Positions 17,129 to 26,849 of a stretch of 64,000 nt of DNA are shown piece by piece; positions within the stretch are counted from its first letter, which is position 1; the number at the start of each line of letters is the position of its first letter. This DNA comes from an uncultured Methylocystaceae bacterium. GTDB lineage: Bacteria; Pseudomonadota; Alphaproteobacteria; Rhizobiales; Beijerinckiaceae. The stretch is from positions 62,001-126,000 of the forward strand of contig CALMZV010000028.1 of assembly GCA_937870755.1 (NCBI GenBank). The letters are read 5' to 3'. The translations under genes were made by a program, and so were the position numbers. Under the pieces are notes generated by a model. The model was given only the letters and a program-made list of their open reading frames with translations, had not been told where the DNA came from and made no database searches.

Positions 17129-18352
17129 TTGACGCTGCTCCCGGGCGACGACGAAACCGGCGCAAGGCCCGACGATGCCGCTCTGCGCGCGCGAGCGATC
17201 GTCTTCCTGTCGATCGCCGCCTTCGCCAGCGCCGCCACCACGCGCATCTGCGACGCGCTGCTGCCGATGCTGGCGCACGACTTTCGGGCGACGGTCGGAG
17301 AAGCGGCGATCGTCATCGCCGCCTATTCGGCGACCTACGGCTTGTTGCAGCCGGCGTTCGGATTTTTCGGCGATCGGGTCGGAAAATATCCGATGGTGCT
17401 CGCATCCTGTTTGCTCACGCTCGCCGCCACGCTCGGCTGCGCGCTTGCGGGCTCCCTCGAAGGGCTGACGATGGCGCGCCTTGCGGCGGGCGCGAGCGCG
17501 GCCGGCATCGTGCCGCTGGGTCTGGCCTGGATCGGCGATGTGACGCCTTACGCCGATCGGCAGGCCGCGATCGCGCGTTACATGTCCGGCCCGGTCCTGG
17601 GCTTCATCGCGGGCCTCGCGCTGGGCGGCGTGATCGGCGAGGCGCTCGGATGGCGCGCCGCCTTCCACGCCATAGCGATGGTCTATGCGGTCGTGATCGT
17701 CGGCCTGTGGTTTCAGTTGCGCGCCAACCCCGCCGCCGGACACAGCGTGGCCGACGCCCCCGCGCCGCGCTTCCTCGCGGCGCTGACGTCCATCCTGTCG
17801 CGCGCGCAAGCGCGCGCCGTGCTGATCGCCGTCTTTCTGGAAGGCGCGTTCTGCTTTGGCGCCCTGGCCTATGTCACCGCCATGCTGCACACGCGTTTCG
17901 GGATGGGCTTCGGCGCCGCCGGTCTGACGCTGGCCGCGTTCGGTCTCGGCGGCCTCGCCTATTCGCTCGCCGCCCGACGCATTATCGACCGGCTCGGCGA
18001 AAGGGGCGTGGTGCTGGCCGGCGGCGGCCTGTTTCTCATCGCCTTCGCCATTCTGGCGGCGACGCCGGTCGTCGCCCTGGCGCCGCTCGCGTGCTTTCTG
18101 GTCGGCGGCGGCTTCTATTGCATGCACAACGTGTTGCAGGTGAACGCGACGCAGCTTGCCCCCGCCGCGCGCGCGACCGGCGTCGGCATATTCGCCACCT
18201 GCCTCTTTCTCGGACAATCGGCGGGCGCGGCGCTGGCGGCCCCCGTGTTCGACCGCCACGGCGCAACCCCGGTGTTTGCGACCTCGGCGCTCGCCCTGCC
18301 GCTGATCGCGGCGTTCATCGTTTACCGCGTCGCCGGTCGTAGCGCCCAATAA
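17129..18352 (+). CDS. MFS transporter
   Basis: A 407-residue major facilitator with 12 predicted membrane helices. The loop 2-3 motif appears as GFFGDRVGKYP and its counterpart in the second half as RRIIDRLGERG. This matches drug/metabolite:proton antiporters of the DHA1 type. No ATG is found near the start; TTG at 17129 is used, seven bases after the GST stop, and gives a short cytoplasmic N terminus. Substrate cannot be predicted; linkage with a GST hints at efflux of conjugates. Confidence 0.8.
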   Translation: MTLLPGDDETGARPDDAALRARAIVFLSIAAFASAATTRICDALLPMLAHDFRATVGEAAIVIAAYSATYGLLQPAFGFFGDRVGKYPMVLASCLLTLAATLGCALAGSLEGLTMARLAAGASAAGIVPLGLAWIGDVTPYADRQAAIARYMSGPVLGFIAGLALGGVIGEALGWRAAFHAIAMVYAVVIVGLWFQLRANPAAGHSVADAPAPRFLAALTSILSRAQARAVLIAVFLEGAFCFGALAYVTAMLHTRFGMGFGAAGLTLAAFGLGGLAYSLAARRIIDRLGERGVVLAGGGLFLIAFAILAATPVVALAPLACFLVGGGFYCMHNVLQVNATQLAPAARATGVGIFATCLFLGQSAGAALAAPVFDRHGATPVFATSALALPLIAAFIVYRVAGRSAQ

Positions 18353-18380
18353 GTGCTTGCCGGCGCCGATCCGGCCGCAC

Positions 18381-18396
18381 ATTCTGACCCCGCAAG
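18381..18396 (+). repeat. 16-base element shared with 28204-28219
   Basis: ATTCTGACCCCGCAAG occurs here and identically at 28204. Here it ends 27 bases before the ATG of the SDR gene. It may be part of a promoter: TTGCCG at 18357 lies 17 bases from CATTCT at 18380. Confidence 0.35.
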
Positions 18397-18422
18397 AATA
18401 GAATTGGCTGGGAGGCCGATCC

Positions 18423-19163
18423 ATGGACAAACTTTTTGATTTCACCGGCAAGGTCGCGCTCGTCACCGGCGGCAGCCGCGGTCTCGGCCTGCAGATGGTG
18501 CGCGCCTTCGCCGAACGCGGCGCGGACGTGATCATCGTCAGCCGCAAGCTCGACGCCTGCGAGGCGGTCGCCGCTGAAGTGCGCGCCATGGGCCGGCGGG
18601 CGCTGGCGCTCTCGGCTCATCTTGGCCGCTGGAACGAGATCGACCGGCTGGTGGAGGAGGTGTACGCCGCCTTCGGGCGCGTCGACATTCTGGTCAACAA
18701 CGCCGGCATGGGCCCGCGCGAACCCTCGCACATGACGTCGGAAACCCTGTTCGACGCCGTGCTGAATCTCAACTTCAAGGGGCCGTTTCACCTGGCCGCG
18801 CTGATCGCCAAGCGCATGGCGGACGGGGACGGCGGAGTGATTCTCAACACCTCCTCCTCGGGCGCGCTGAAGCCGCTGCCCCAGGTCATCCCCTATAGCG
18901 GGGCCAAGGCCGCGCTGAACGCGATGACGGTGTCGCTGGCGCACGAATACGCGCCGAAGGTGCGCGTAAACACCATATCCGCCGGGCCGTTCCTGACCGA
19001 TATCGCCAATGCCTGGACGCAGGAAGCGCGCGAGAAATCGGACAACGCGCTCGGCCGGCCCGGTCGCCCCGAGGAAGTGGTGACGACCGCCCTCTATCTG
19101 GCGAGCCCGGCGTCGTCGTTCACGACGGGCGCGATCGTGCGCGTGGATGGCGGCGATCAGTAG
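18423..19163 (+). CDS. SDR-family oxidoreductase, FabG/gluconate dehydrogenase-like
   Basis: A 246-residue classical short-chain dehydrogenase. TGGSRGLG is the cofactor site, followed by VNNAG, the serine of NTSSSG and YSGAK. The C terminus GAIVRVDGGDQ is typical of FabG-like enzymes. The N terminus DKLFDFTGKVALVTGG resembles gluconate 5-dehydrogenases and acyl-CoA-linked reductases, so the substrate cannot be fixed. It is probably a single-gene unit, preceded by a GGGAGG ribosome site and followed by tRNA-Ala on the opposite strand. Confidence 0.82.
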   Translation: MDKLFDFTGKVALVTGGSRGLGLQMVRAFAERGADVIIVSRKLDACEAVAAEVRAMGRRALALSAHLGRWNEIDRLVEEVYAAFGRVDILVNNAGMGPREPSHMTSETLFDAVLNLNFKGPFHLAALIAKRMADGDGGVILNTSSSGALKPLPQVIPYSGAKAALNAMTVSLAHEYAPKVRVNTISAGPFLTDIANAWTQEAREKSDNALGRPGRPEEVVTTALYLASPASSFTTGAIVRVDGGDQ

Positions 19164-19237
19164 GCTCGCGGAGGCTATCGCACCGGCGCCGCGCCGGTCT
19201 CGAGCGCCGGCGCGGACCACGCGCGGCACGGGCACAA

Positions 19238-19313
<76 letters not shown>

Positions 19314-19326
19314 GCTCCGGCGCCGC

Positions 19327-19355
19327 ATGTAGTCTTTCCCCGCCGGGCCTGTCAA
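19327..19355 (-). promoter_or_regulatory. sigma70-type promoter of tRNA-Ala
   Basis: On the minus strand TTGACA (19355-19350) and CTACAT (19332-19327) are separated by 17 bases, matching the consensus closely. The -10 lies 13 bases before the mature tRNA 5' end. Confidence 0.75.
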
Positions 19356-19391
19356 TGCCGCTTGGCCCGGCGGACCGACGACGCGGACATT

Positions 19392-19432
19392 TTATTCGCA
19401 AAAACAAGCTTGTTATTCGCAAAAACAAGCTT
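19392..19432 (+). repeat. tandem 21-base duplication
   Basis: TTATTCGCAAAAACAAGCTT occurs twice (19392-19411 and 19413-19432), separated by one base. It lies between the tRNA-Ala promoter and the PPK2 gene. AT-rich relative to surroundings. Confidence 0.85.
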
Positions 19433-19499
19433 CGCCGCGCACGAACCGTTGCGCCTGCGCCCGATCCGGACAAACTGGAGCGTCAAGCCGGAGGCGCCC

Positions 19500-20369
19500 A
19501 TGCACATCGATATCGAACCGTTCCGCGTGCGGGAGGGCGAGGAGGTCGATCTCGACAAGCGGCCCACGCGGATCGACCCCCTGTTCGCCTCCAAGGAACA
19601 ATACCGCGAGCTGCTCGCGGGCCAGATCGCCGAACTGAGCGAGCAGCAGGAACTGCTCTACGCCTCCAACGCCCATGCGGTTCTGTTCATCTTTCAGGCG
19701 ATGGACGCCGCCGGCAAGGACGGCGCGATCAAGCACGTGATGTCGGGAATAAATCCGCAGGGTTGTCAGGTCACGAGTTTCAAACACCCAAGCGCGACCG
19801 AACTGAAGCACGACTTTCTCTGGCGCACGACGCGCGAGTTGCCGGAGCGCGGCCGGATTGGCATTTTCAACCGCTCCTACTACGAAGAAGTGCTGATCGT
19901 GCGCGTCCACCCGGAAATCCTGCGGTCGGAAGGCGTGCCCAACGGTCACGACGATCTGGAGACGATCTGGAAGAACCGCTACCGCTCGATCGTCGAGCTG
20001 GAGCGGCATCTCCACCGCAACGGCACGCGGATCGTCAAATTCTTCCTGCATTTGTCGAAGGATGAGCAGCGCAAGCGGTTTCTCGACCGAATCGACGAAC
20101 CCTCGAAAAACTGGAAATTCAGCGAAGGCGATCTGAAGGAGCGCGAATTCTGGCCAGACTACATGCGCGCTTACGAAAAGTGCCTGTCGGCCACCAGCGC
20201 CGACCACGCGCCTTGGTATGTCGTGCCCGCCGACGGCAAGAAGAATGCGCGGCTGATCGTTTCCGAAATCGTGGTCGAAACGATGAAGGCCCTGAAAATG
20301 AAATACCCCGAAACCTCGCCGCAACGTCGGCGCGAACTCGAGAGCCTGCGCCGGCAATTGGCGGACTGA
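19500..20369 (+). CDS. polyphosphate kinase 2 family protein
   Basis: A 289-residue PPK2-domain kinase that transfers phosphate between polyphosphate and nucleotides. Walker A is [13 protein letters not shown] (around residue 70), Walker B region [16 protein letters not shown], and the lid carries [15 protein letters not shown]. The single domain of this length fits class I (NDP) or class III enzymes; the specificity needs experiment. ATG at 19500 follows GGAGGCG. Such enzymes use polyphosphate to make ATP or GTP under energy stress. Confidence 0.88.
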   Translation: MHIDIEPFRVREGEEVDLDKRPTRIDPLFASKEQYRELLAGQIAELSEQQELLYASNAHAVLFIFQAMDAAGKDGAIKHVMSGINPQGCQVTSFKHPSATELKHDFLWRTTRELPERGRIGIFNRSYYEEVLIVRVHPEILRSEGVPNGHDDLETIWKNRYRSIVELERHLHRNGTRIVKFFLHLSKDEQRKRFLDRIDEPSKNWKFSEGDLKEREFWPDYMRAYEKCLSATSADHAPWYVVPADGKKNARLIVSEIVVETMKALKMKYPETSPQRRRELESLRRQLAD

Positions 20370-20479
20370 CCGCTCCCCTTGAAGGGCCGGGCCGCCGCGG
20401 CTAAAGCTTCTTGCGTTCCGGCGAAAGCCGGTCAGACTTCAGCGTCCGCGCCCTCGGACGCCTTTCGCCGGGACGTTTC

Positions 20480-20776
20480 ATGCGCGCCATCCTCGACGTC
20501 GTTCTGCTCGCCCTCGACATCTACCAATGGGTCATCATCGCCAGCGCCGTGCTGTCGTGGCTGATCGCGTTCGAAGTGGTGAACGTGCGTTCGGACTTCG
20601 TGCGCGCGATCTGGAACGGCCTCAACGCCGTCACCGAGCCGCTGCTGCGCCCCATCCGCAACATTCTGCCCCCGATGGCCGGGCTCGACCTCTCTCCGAT
20701 CGTGCTGTTGCTGCTGATATTCTTCCTGCAGCGCGTGATCGTCTATTATCTCTACCCGCTCGCGCGGAATTTCTGA
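20480..20776 (+). CDS. YggT family membrane protein
   Basis: A 98-residue protein with two hydrophobic segments: ILDVVLLALDIYQWVIIASAVLSW and a second after the conserved ITEPLLRPIR-like VTEPLLRPIRNILPP turn. YggT proteins are linked to cell division, osmotic shock tolerance and FtsH-free membrane quality in different bacteria, with no agreed biochemical role. DUF167 follows after 8 bases, the usual arrangement. Confidence 0.85.
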   Translation: MRAILDVVLLALDIYQWVIIASAVLSWLIAFEVVNVRSDFVRAIWNGLNAVTEPLLRPIRNILPPMAGLDLSPIVLLLLIFFLQRVIVYYLYPLARNF

Positions 20777-20784
20777 GCGCGCGC

Positions 20785-21123
20785 ATGACCGCCGCCCTTC
20801 CCTGGCGCGCTGGCGCCGACGGGATCGAACTGCACGTGCGACTGACGCCGCGTGGCGGCCGCGACGCGCTGGAAGGCTGCGAAACCCGCGACGACGGTCG
20901 AACCGTCCTCAAGGCGCGCGTGCGCGCCGCCCCCGAAGACGGCAAGGCCAACGCCGCTCTCACCAAACTGATCGCCCGGGCGCTTCGCCTGCCGGCCTCG
21001 GCCGTGCGCATCGTCGCCGGCGAGACCGCCCGCGTGAAAACGATCGAAATTTCCGGCGACGCGCCCGCGCTCGCGCGCGCGCTGGCCGCCATCACGAACG
21101 AACGATCCGGAGACGAACCATGA
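20785..21123 (+). CDS. DUF167 (YggU) family protein
   Basis: A 112-residue protein with the family core LHVRLTPRGGRDAL, KARVRAAPEDGKANAALTKLIA and VRIVAGETARVKTIEI. YggU proteins are small alpha/beta proteins of unknown function, usually encoded next to yggT, as here. The stop overlaps the next gene's ATG by four bases, so translation is likely coupled to the MeaC gene. Confidence 0.88.
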   Translation: MTAALPWRAGADGIELHVRLTPRGGRDALEGCETRDDGRTVLKARVRAAPEDGKANAALTKLIARALRLPASAVRIVAGETARVKTIEISGDAPALARALAAITNERSGDEP

Positions 21124-22175
21124 GCAAGACGACGCCCGGCAATTTCTTCGAGGATTTCCGTATCGGCCAGACGATCCGCCACGCCGCGCCGCGCACGGTG
21201 ACGACCGGCGACGTCGCGCTGTACACCGCGCTCTACGGCTCGCGGTTCGCGGTTCAGTCCTCCGACGCGTTCGCGCAGGCGATCGGCTACCCGCAAAGTC
21301 CGGTCGACGACATGCTCGTGTTCCACATCGTGTTCGGCAAGACGGTGCCCGACATCTCGCTCAACGCCGTCGCCAATCTTGGCTACGCCGCCTGCCGCTT
21401 TCTCGCGCCCGTCTATCCGGGCGACACGCTCACGGCCCAGTCGGACGTGATCGGCCTGAAGGAAAACTCCAACCGCCAGACCGGCGTCGTCTATGTGCGC
21501 TCGCGCGGCTTCAACCAGGACGGCGACACGGTGCTCGACTATGTGCGCTGGGTGATGGTGCGCAAGGCCGACCCGAACGCGCCCGTGCGCGAGGAGCTTG
21601 TGCCCGATCTGCCGAAGGCCCTGCCCGCCGATTCGCTGGGCGACGCCTGTCCGGTGGTCGACGCCGGCGCCTACGACTACACGCTCGCAGGCGCCCCGTT
21701 CCGCTGGGGCGATTACCAGCCGGGCGAACGCATAGACCATGTGGACGGCATGACGGTCGAGGAAGCCGAACACATGATCGCGACCCGCCTCTACCAGAAC
21801 ACGGCCAAGGTCCATTTTAACCAGTTCACCGAAGGGCAGGGTCGGTTCGGGCGCCGCCTCATCTACGGCGGCCACGTGATTTCGCTCGCCCGCGCGCTGT
21901 CGTTCAACGGGCTCGCCAACGCCTTCCACATCGCTGGAATCAACGGTGGGCGCCATGTCGCGCCGTTGTTTGCGGGCCTGACGGTTCATGCGTGGACGCA
22001 GGTGCTGGACCGCGCGGAAATTCCGGGTCGCGACGACGTGGGCGCGCTGCGTCTGCGCACCATCGCGACAAAGGACAGGCCCTGCGGCGATTTCCCGTTG
22101 ACGCTCGAAGGCGGCAAGGACTACGACCCGGGCGTCATCCTCGATCTCGACTATTGGGCGCTCGCGCCGCGGTGA
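21120..22175 (+). CDS. meaC: mesaconyl-CoA hydratase (beta-methylmalyl-CoA dehydratase)
   Basis: A 351-residue double hot-dog MaoC-type hydratase. It interconverts mesaconyl-CoA and beta-methylmalyl-CoA in the ethylmalonyl-CoA pathway for acetyl-CoA assimilation. NFFEDFRIGQTIRHAAPRT at the N terminus and AKVHFNQFTEGQGRFGRRLIYGGHV in the second half match MeaC/Mch rather than short (R)-specific enoyl-CoA hydratases. The pathway includes two B12-dependent mutases, and cobS/cobT lie next door. Translation overlaps the DUF167 gene. Confidence 0.88.
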   Translation: MSKTTPGNFFEDFRIGQTIRHAAPRTVTTGDVALYTALYGSRFAVQSSDAFAQAIGYPQSPVDDMLVFHIVFGKTVPDISLNAVANLGYAACRFLAPVYPGDTLTAQSDVIGLKENSNRQTGVVYVRSRGFNQDGDTVLDYVRWVMVRKADPNAPVREELVPDLPKALPADSLGDACPVVDAGAYDYTLAGAPFRWGDYQPGERIDHVDGMTVEEAEHMIATRLYQNTAKVHFNQFTEGQGRFGRRLIYGGHVISLARALSFNGLANAFHIAGINGGRHVAPLFAGLTVHAWTQVLDRAEIPGRDDVGALRLRTIATKDRPCGDFPLTLEGGKDYDPGVILDLDYWALAPR

Positions 22176-22290
22176 CGTCCGCCATCAGGCAGGCGGCGAA
22201 ATACCCCAGGCGCGCCGCGACGCGGCGCCCGATTTCCTGGCGCGGCCGGATTGCCTCCGTCTTAACATGGGCGACACGAGAGCCGGACGA

Positions 22291-24237
22291 TCACCGCATC
22301 GCGATCTGCACGCGGCCGCCGGGCTTTGACTTCGGCGCCGTCTGCGGCGCGCGCGGCGGCATGGTGTGGTGCGAGGGCGGCGGCTTGTCGTCGAACAGTT
22401 CGGCGAGCTTTTCCGTCATCGCGCCGCCGAGTTCCTCCGCATCCACGATCGTCACCGCGCGCTTGTAATAGCGCGTGACGTCGTGGCCGATGCCGATGGC
22501 GATGAGTTCGACCGGCGAACGGTTTTCGATCTCCTCGATCACATGGCGCAGGTGCCGTTCGAGATAATTGCCGGGATTGACCGAGAGCGTGGAATCGTCG
22601 ACCGGCGCGCCATCGGAAATCATCATCAGAATGCGCCGTTGCTCGGGCCGGTGCACGAGCCGGCGGAACGCCCAGTCGAGCGCCTCGCCGTCGATGTTCT
22701 CCTTCAGCAGGCCCTCGCGCATCATCAGGCCGAGATTGCGGCGCGCGCGCCGCCACGGCGCGTCCGCCGCCTTGTAGACGATGTGACGCAGATCGTTGAG
22801 GCGACCGGGATTGGCAGGCTTGCCGGCGTGCAGCCACGCCTCGCGCGACTGCCCGCCCTTCCACGCGCGGGTGGTGAAGCCGAGAATCTCCACCTTCACG
22901 CCGCAGCGCTCCAGCGTGCGTGCGAGAATATCGGCGCAGGTGGCCGCGACCGTGATCGGGCGTCCGCGCATCGATCCCGAATTGTCGAGCAGCAGCGTGA
23001 CCACCGTGTCGCGGAAGTTCATGTCCTTCTCGCGCTTGAACGACAGCGGCTGCTGCGGATCGATGACCACGCGCGACAGCCGCGCGGGATCGAGCACGCC
23101 TTCTTCGAGATCGAATTCCCACGAACGGTTCTGCTGCGCCATCAGCCTGCGCTGCAGGCGATTGGCGAGCCGCGCGACGATCGACGACAGGTTCTGCAAT
23201 TGCTTGTCGAGATAGGCGCGCAGTCGCTCCAGCTCCTCGGCGTCGCAAAGCTCTTCGGCATGCACGATCTCGTCGAACTTCTGCGTGAAGGCCTTGTAGT
23301 CGACGCCATGGCGCGCGTCGCCGTGCGGCGTCGGGCGACGCGATTCGGAGGCTTCTTCCGCGTCGCCGGCGTCCGCCTCGTCCGGAAACTCGCCGGAGGG
23401 CGCGTCTTCCGCCTCGCTGGCGCCTTCCTCCATGTCCTCATCGCTGGCGGCGGCCTCGTCCAGTTCGTAGGATTCGCCTTCCGAATCCTGCTCACCCGTC
23501 GTGTCCTGGTTGGATTCGGCGTCGTCTGGCTGGTTCTCGCTGTCTTCCTCGCTGTCCTCGCGCTCGTCCGAGCTCTCGTCCGACATGTCGAGCGCGCTCA
23601 GCACGTCGCGCACCAGCCGGCCGAAGGCGCGCTGATCCTCGATCTGGCCCGACAGTTTGTCGAGCGCGCCGGAAGCCCGCTGTTCGATGAACGGACGCCA
23701 CAGATCGACGATGCCTTGCGCATTGGCCGGCGGCCTGGCGCCGGTCAGCCGTTCGCGCACGATCAGCGACAGTGCGTCTTCAAGCGGGGCGTCGGCGCGA
23801 TCGGCGATGGTCGCATAATTGCCGCGCGAAAACCGATCGGCGAGCATGGCGTCGAGATTGGCGGCCACGCCTTCCATGCGCCGCGCGCCGATCGATTCGA
23901 CTCGCGCCTGCTCCACCGCCTCGAAAATCGCGCGCGCGGCCTGCCCCTGCGGAATGAGCCGGCGATGCACGTCGTTGTCGTGGCAGGCGAGCCGCAGCGC
24001 GAGGGAATCCGAATGGCCGCGCACGATGGCCGCGTCCGCGGGCGAGAGTTTGCGCGGCGGCTCGGGCAGCCGCGCCTTCGCCCCGTCCGCTGCGCCGACG
24101 AGCGAGGGCCGGTCGGCGGAGAACGTCACCTCGAGCGCGGGATTGCGCGCCATCGCGCGCATGCAGCCCGCGACCGCCCTCTTGAACGGTTCCTGCGGGG
24201 CGTCCTTGGGCGCGAATGGCTTGCGGTTGGACGACAC
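22291..24237 (-). CDS. cobT: aerobic cobaltochelatase subunit CobT
   Basis: A 648-residue subunit of the CobNST complex that inserts cobalt into hydrogenobyrinic acid a,c-diamide. The N-terminal helical domain is followed by a long acidic low-complexity linker (about residues 220-310, Glu/Asp/Ser-rich) and a C-terminal von Willebrand A domain with the MIDAS motif DNSGSMRG and DGAPVD. The start is GTG at 24237, four bases after the cobS stop. It pairs with CobS as a AAA-plus/VWA motor. The large subunit CobN is not in the window. Confidence 0.93.
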   Translation of the reverse strand: MSSNRKPFAPKDAPQEPFKRAVAGCMRAMARNPALEVTFSADRPSLVGAADGAKARLPEPPRKLSPADAAIVRGHSDSLALRLACHDNDVHRRLIPQGQAARAIFEAVEQARVESIGARRMEGVAANLDAMLADRFSRGNYATIADRADAPLEDALSLIVRERLTGARPPANAQGIVDLWRPFIEQRASGALDKLSGQIEDQRAFGRLVRDVLSALDMSDESSDEREDSEEDSENQPDDAESNQDTTGEQDSEGESYELDEAAASDEDMEEGASEAEDAPSGEFPDEADAGDAEEASESRRPTPHGDARHGVDYKAFTQKFDEIVHAEELCDAEELERLRAYLDKQLQNLSSIVARLANRLQRRLMAQQNRSWEFDLEEGVLDPARLSRVVIDPQQPLSFKREKDMNFRDTVVTLLLDNSGSMRGRPITVAATCADILARTLERCGVKVEILGFTTRAWKGGQSREAWLHAGKPANPGRLNDLRHIVYKAADAPWRRARRNLGLMMREGLLKENIDGEALDWAFRRLVHRPEQRRILMMISDGAPVDDSTLSVNPGNYLERHLRHVIEEIENRSPVELIAIGIGHDVTRYYKRAVTIVDAEELGGAMTEKLAELFDDKPPPSHHTMPPRAPQTAPKSKPGGRVQIAMR

Positions 24238-24241
24238 GGGG

Positions 24242-25237
24242 CTAGGTCATCACCACGTTCACGGCGCTCTCCGGCAGATCCTTGCCGAAACAGCGCTGAT
24301 AGAATTCCGCGACCAGCGGACGCTCCAGCTCGTCGCATTTGTTGAGGAAGGTGAGGCGGAACGCGAAGCCGATGTCGTGGAAGATTTCGGCGTTCTCGGC
24401 CCACGTGATCACCGTGCGCGGGCTCATCACCGTCGACAGATCGCCGGCGATGAACGCGTTGCGCGTGAGATCGGCCACCCGCACCATCTTGCCGACGGCG
24501 TCCTTGCCTTCCTTCGTCGCGGCGAAAGTCTTCACCTTCGCGCGCACGATGTCCGCCTCCTTGTCGTGCGGCAGATAATTGAGCGTGGCGACGATCGACC
24601 AGCGGTCCATCTGCCCCTGGTTGATCTGCTGGGTGCCGTGATAGAGGCCGGACGTGTCGCCAAGCCCGACCGTGTTGGCGGTGGCGAACAGCCGGAATGC
24701 GGGATGCGGGCGGATGACGCGGTTCTGGTCGAGCAGCGTCAGGCGGCCGGAGACTTCGAGCACGCGCTGGATGACGAACATCACGTCCGGCCGGCCGGCG
24801 TCGTATTCGTCGAAACAGAGCGCGACATTGTGCTGCAACGCCCACGGCAGAATGCCGTCGCGGAACTCGGTCACCTGCTTGCCGTCCTTGAGCACGATCG
24901 CATCCTTGCCGACGAGATCGATGCGCGAGACGTGGCTGTCGAGATTGACGCGCACGCACGGCCAGTTGAGCCGCGCCGCGACCTGCTCGATATGCGTCGA
25001 CTTGCCCGTGCCGTGATAGCCCGTGATCATTACGCGGCGATTGCGCGCGAAGCCGGCGAGAATGGCGAGGGTGGTGTCGCGATCGAACAGATAGTCCGGA
25101 TCGAGGTCCGGAACATGGTCTTCGGGTTGCGAGAAGGCGGGCGCCTCCATGTCCGAATCGATCCCGAACAACTGGCGCACCGACACCTTGATGTCCGGAA
25201 CCGGGCTCACGCCGCTTTTCTCGGCTAGGGTTTGCAT
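24242..25237 (-). CDS. cobS: aerobic cobaltochelatase subunit CobS
   Basis: A 331-residue MoxR-type AAA-plus ATPase that drives CobN-dependent cobalt insertion. Walker A is [10 protein letters not shown], Walker B CFDEYDAG, and sensor 1 is in [12 protein letters not shown] at 25237 is preferred over TTG at 25240 because GGAGG stands four bases before it. cobT follows directly. A J-domain gene lies 66 bases upstream on the same strand, the common rhizobial order. No cobalamin riboswitch-like sequence is evident before it. Confidence 0.94.
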   Translation of the reverse strand: MQTLAEKSGVSPVPDIKVSVRQLFGIDSDMEAPAFSQPEDHVPDLDPDYLFDRDTTLAILAGFARNRRVMITGYHGTGKSTHIEQVAARLNWPCVRVNLDSHVSRIDLVGKDAIVLKDGKQVTEFRDGILPWALQHNVALCFDEYDAGRPDVMFVIQRVLEVSGRLTLLDQNRVIRPHPAFRLFATANTVGLGDTSGLYHGTQQINQGQMDRWSIVATLNYLPHDKEADIVRAKVKTFAATKEGKDAVGKMVRVADLTRNAFIAGDLSTVMSPRTVITWAENAEIFHDIGFAFRLTFLNKCDELERPLVAEFYQRCFGKDLPESAVNVVMT

Positions 25238-25303
25238 CAATCCTCCGATGCCGCAGACAGCGCCCGCGGGCCAAGTGCAAAGCCGCTCGAACCGCCCCTG
25301 CGG

Positions 25304-25903
25304 TCAGGCGAGCTTGGTCGATCGCAAATAATTATAGGCCCGGATGATCTCGCGCAATTTGTCCTCGCGCGAACGATCGCCGCCGTTGGCGTCCGGATGC
25401 AGGCGTTTGACGAGTTCCTTGTAGCGCGCCTTGATGGCGGCCGCGTCCGCCGTCTCGTCGAGGCCGAGCGTCGTCAGCGCCTTGCGGGCGGCGATGCCGT
25501 AGGGCGCGGGTTTCCTCGGCGCGGGTTCGGCGCGCGCGGTCCTGCCACGGAACAGCCCCATCGGGTCGCGGAAGGCGGTGGGATCCTCCCGGAAATTCTT
25601 GCCGGCCCGGTTGACGCCCATCGCCCAGGTCGGGCGATGGCCGATTGTGTCCTCCTTCATCCAACGGGCGACCGCGTCATCGCTCATCCCGTTGAAATAA
25701 TTGTAAGAAGCATTGTACTCGCGCACGTGGTCGAGGCAGAAGCAGAAATACTGCCCCTCGCGGTCGCGCCCCATCGGCGCGCGGTGCTCCCCGGCGTTCG
25801 CGCAGCCGGGGAAGTCGCACACGACCTGAGCCCCGCCCGGTTCGGCGCGGGCGGTCTCCCGTTTGACCCGGATGCGATCGAAAATGGGCGAGTTGAGATC
25901 CAT
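25304..25903 (-). CDS. J domain-containing protein
   Basis: A 199-residue DnaJ-like protein. The J domain is at the C terminus, about residues 140-199, with HPD in KRLHPDANGGDRS, so it can stimulate Hsp70 ATPase. The N-terminal part has CDFPGCANAGEHRAP and FCFCLDHVREYN, whose cysteines and histidine could bind zinc; this arrangement is common in a conserved alphaproteobacterial J-protein encoded next to cobS. The start is divergent from bolA. A specific client, perhaps the cobaltochelatase, is suggested only by position. Confidence 0.85.
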   Translation of the reverse strand: MDLNSPIFDRIRVKRETARAEPGGAQVVCDFPGCANAGEHRAPMGRDREGQYFCFCLDHVREYNASYNYFNGMSDDAVARWMKEDTIGHRPTWAMGVNRAGKNFREDPTAFRDPMGLFRGRTARAEPAPRKPAPYGIAARKALTTLGLDETADAAAIKARYKELVKRLHPDANGGDRSREDKLREIIRAYNYLRSTKLA

Positions 25904-25999
25904 GAACCGGACATTATGGGCGTTCGCGAAGCCTGAGAAAAGATGCGGCCGCGGGTAAATATTTTTGGGGCGCGCCTGACCCGTCGCGTCCGGGGCTTT

Positions 26000-26028
26000 C
26001 GAAAAATCAGGCTTCTCGCGTTTTCCGC
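26000..26028 (+). repeat. possible degenerate copy of the palindromic element at 38496-38522
   Basis: GAAAAATCAGGCTTC followed by TTTTCCGC resembles GAAAAACCGGCTTCC followed by TTTTTCGC. The match is partial and the stem is weaker. It lies in the J-protein/bolA intergenic region. Confidence 0.25.
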
Positions 26029-26094
26029 GCGCGCTTGCGCCCGCCCTTCCCGCGCCGCTAACTAGGCGCCAGATCGCCCGATGGGAATCCAGCC

Positions 26095-26385
26095 ATGACT
26101 CACAAGCAAGGCGCCGAAGCGCGCATTCGCGCGGCGCTGCAAGACGCCCTCCATCCTGTCGAACTGGAGGTGATCAACGATTCGCACCGCCACGCCGACC
26201 ACTACGTCCATCCGGGCGGGGCGGACCACTCGGGCGAATCACACTTTACGGTGCGCATCGTCGCAGACGTTTTCGCCGGGAGGACGCGGGTGCAGCGTCA
26301 CCGGCTGGTGAACGAGGCGCTCAAGGCGGAACTTGCCGGGGGCGTTCACGCCCTGGCGATCCACGCCAAGGCGCCGGGAGAGTAG
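26095..26385 (+). CDS. bolA: BolA family protein
   Basis: A 96-residue BolA protein with ELEVINDSHRHADH, the later HFTVRIVADVFAG and RHRLVNEAL. Histidines in the DSHRHADH loop and the C-terminal RHR helix serve as cluster ligands with monothiol glutaredoxins. BolA proteins act in iron-sulfur and iron signalling and in cell shape. Its divergent neighbour is the J-protein; the downstream PaaI gene converges three bases away. Confidence 0.92.
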   Translation: MTHKQGAEARIRAALQDALHPVELEVINDSHRHADHYVHPGGADHSGESHFTVRIVADVFAGRTRVQRHRLVNEALKAELAGGVHALAIHAKAPGE

Positions 26386-26387
26386 GG

Positions 26388-26810
26388 TCAGGTCTTCAGC
26401 TTCGCATCGGGCACGATCTGGAACACGCCGCTGCCCCGCAGCGCCGGCTTGCCGTCGGCGGTGATCACGCCGCTCGAATAGCACAACTGCCGGCCCATCC
26501 GGTCGACGCGGCCGCGCCCCTCGATCCACGCGCCGAGCGGCGCGGGGCTGAGGTAGTCGAGCCCGAGATGGACCGTCACCAGCGTCAGGCGCGGCGTGCG
26601 CGTGAGCGCGATCAGCCGCAAGAGGTGCACGTCGGCGAGCGCCGCCAGCACCGCGCCGTGGCAGGCGCCGATCCGGTTGGTGTGATGGGGTTCGACCCGC
26701 ATGCCGAGTCGATAGTCCTCGCCATCGCCCTTTTCGTAGAGCCGACCGATCAGATCCATATAGGGACTGGAGTGATCGGTCGGCAGGTAACCTTCCGGCG
26801 CTTCGCTCAT
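26388..26810 (-). CDS. PaaI-family hot-dog thioesterase
   Basis: A 140-residue hot-dog protein. NRIGACHGAVLAALAD corresponds to the HGG/HGA active-site loop of PaaI-like acyl-CoA thioesterases, with LGLDYLSPAPLGAWIEG as the following strand region. It probably hydrolyses an acyl-CoA. The adjacent upstream gene in the same direction is a thiolase, so a CoA-ester substrate in that pathway is plausible. Substrate chain length cannot be read from sequence. Confidence 0.8.
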   Translation of the reverse strand: MSEAPEGYLPTDHSSPYMDLIGRLYEKGDGEDYRLGMRVEPHHTNRIGACHGAVLAALADVHLLRLIALTRTPRLTLVTVHLGLDYLSPAPLGAWIEGRGRVDRMGRQLCYSSGVITADGKPALRGSGVFQIVPDAKLKT

Positions 26811-26849
26811 GAATTTTCTTATCGTTCGGTAGGAAAATGCGGCGTGCGG

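Noticed and set aside
19392-19432. CRISPR or attachment site
   Set aside because: Only two copies with a one-base spacer and no cas or integrase genes.
25238-25303. Cobalamin riboswitch upstream of cobS
   Set aside because: Only 66 bases separate cobS from the J-protein stop and no B12-box-like sequence is visible.
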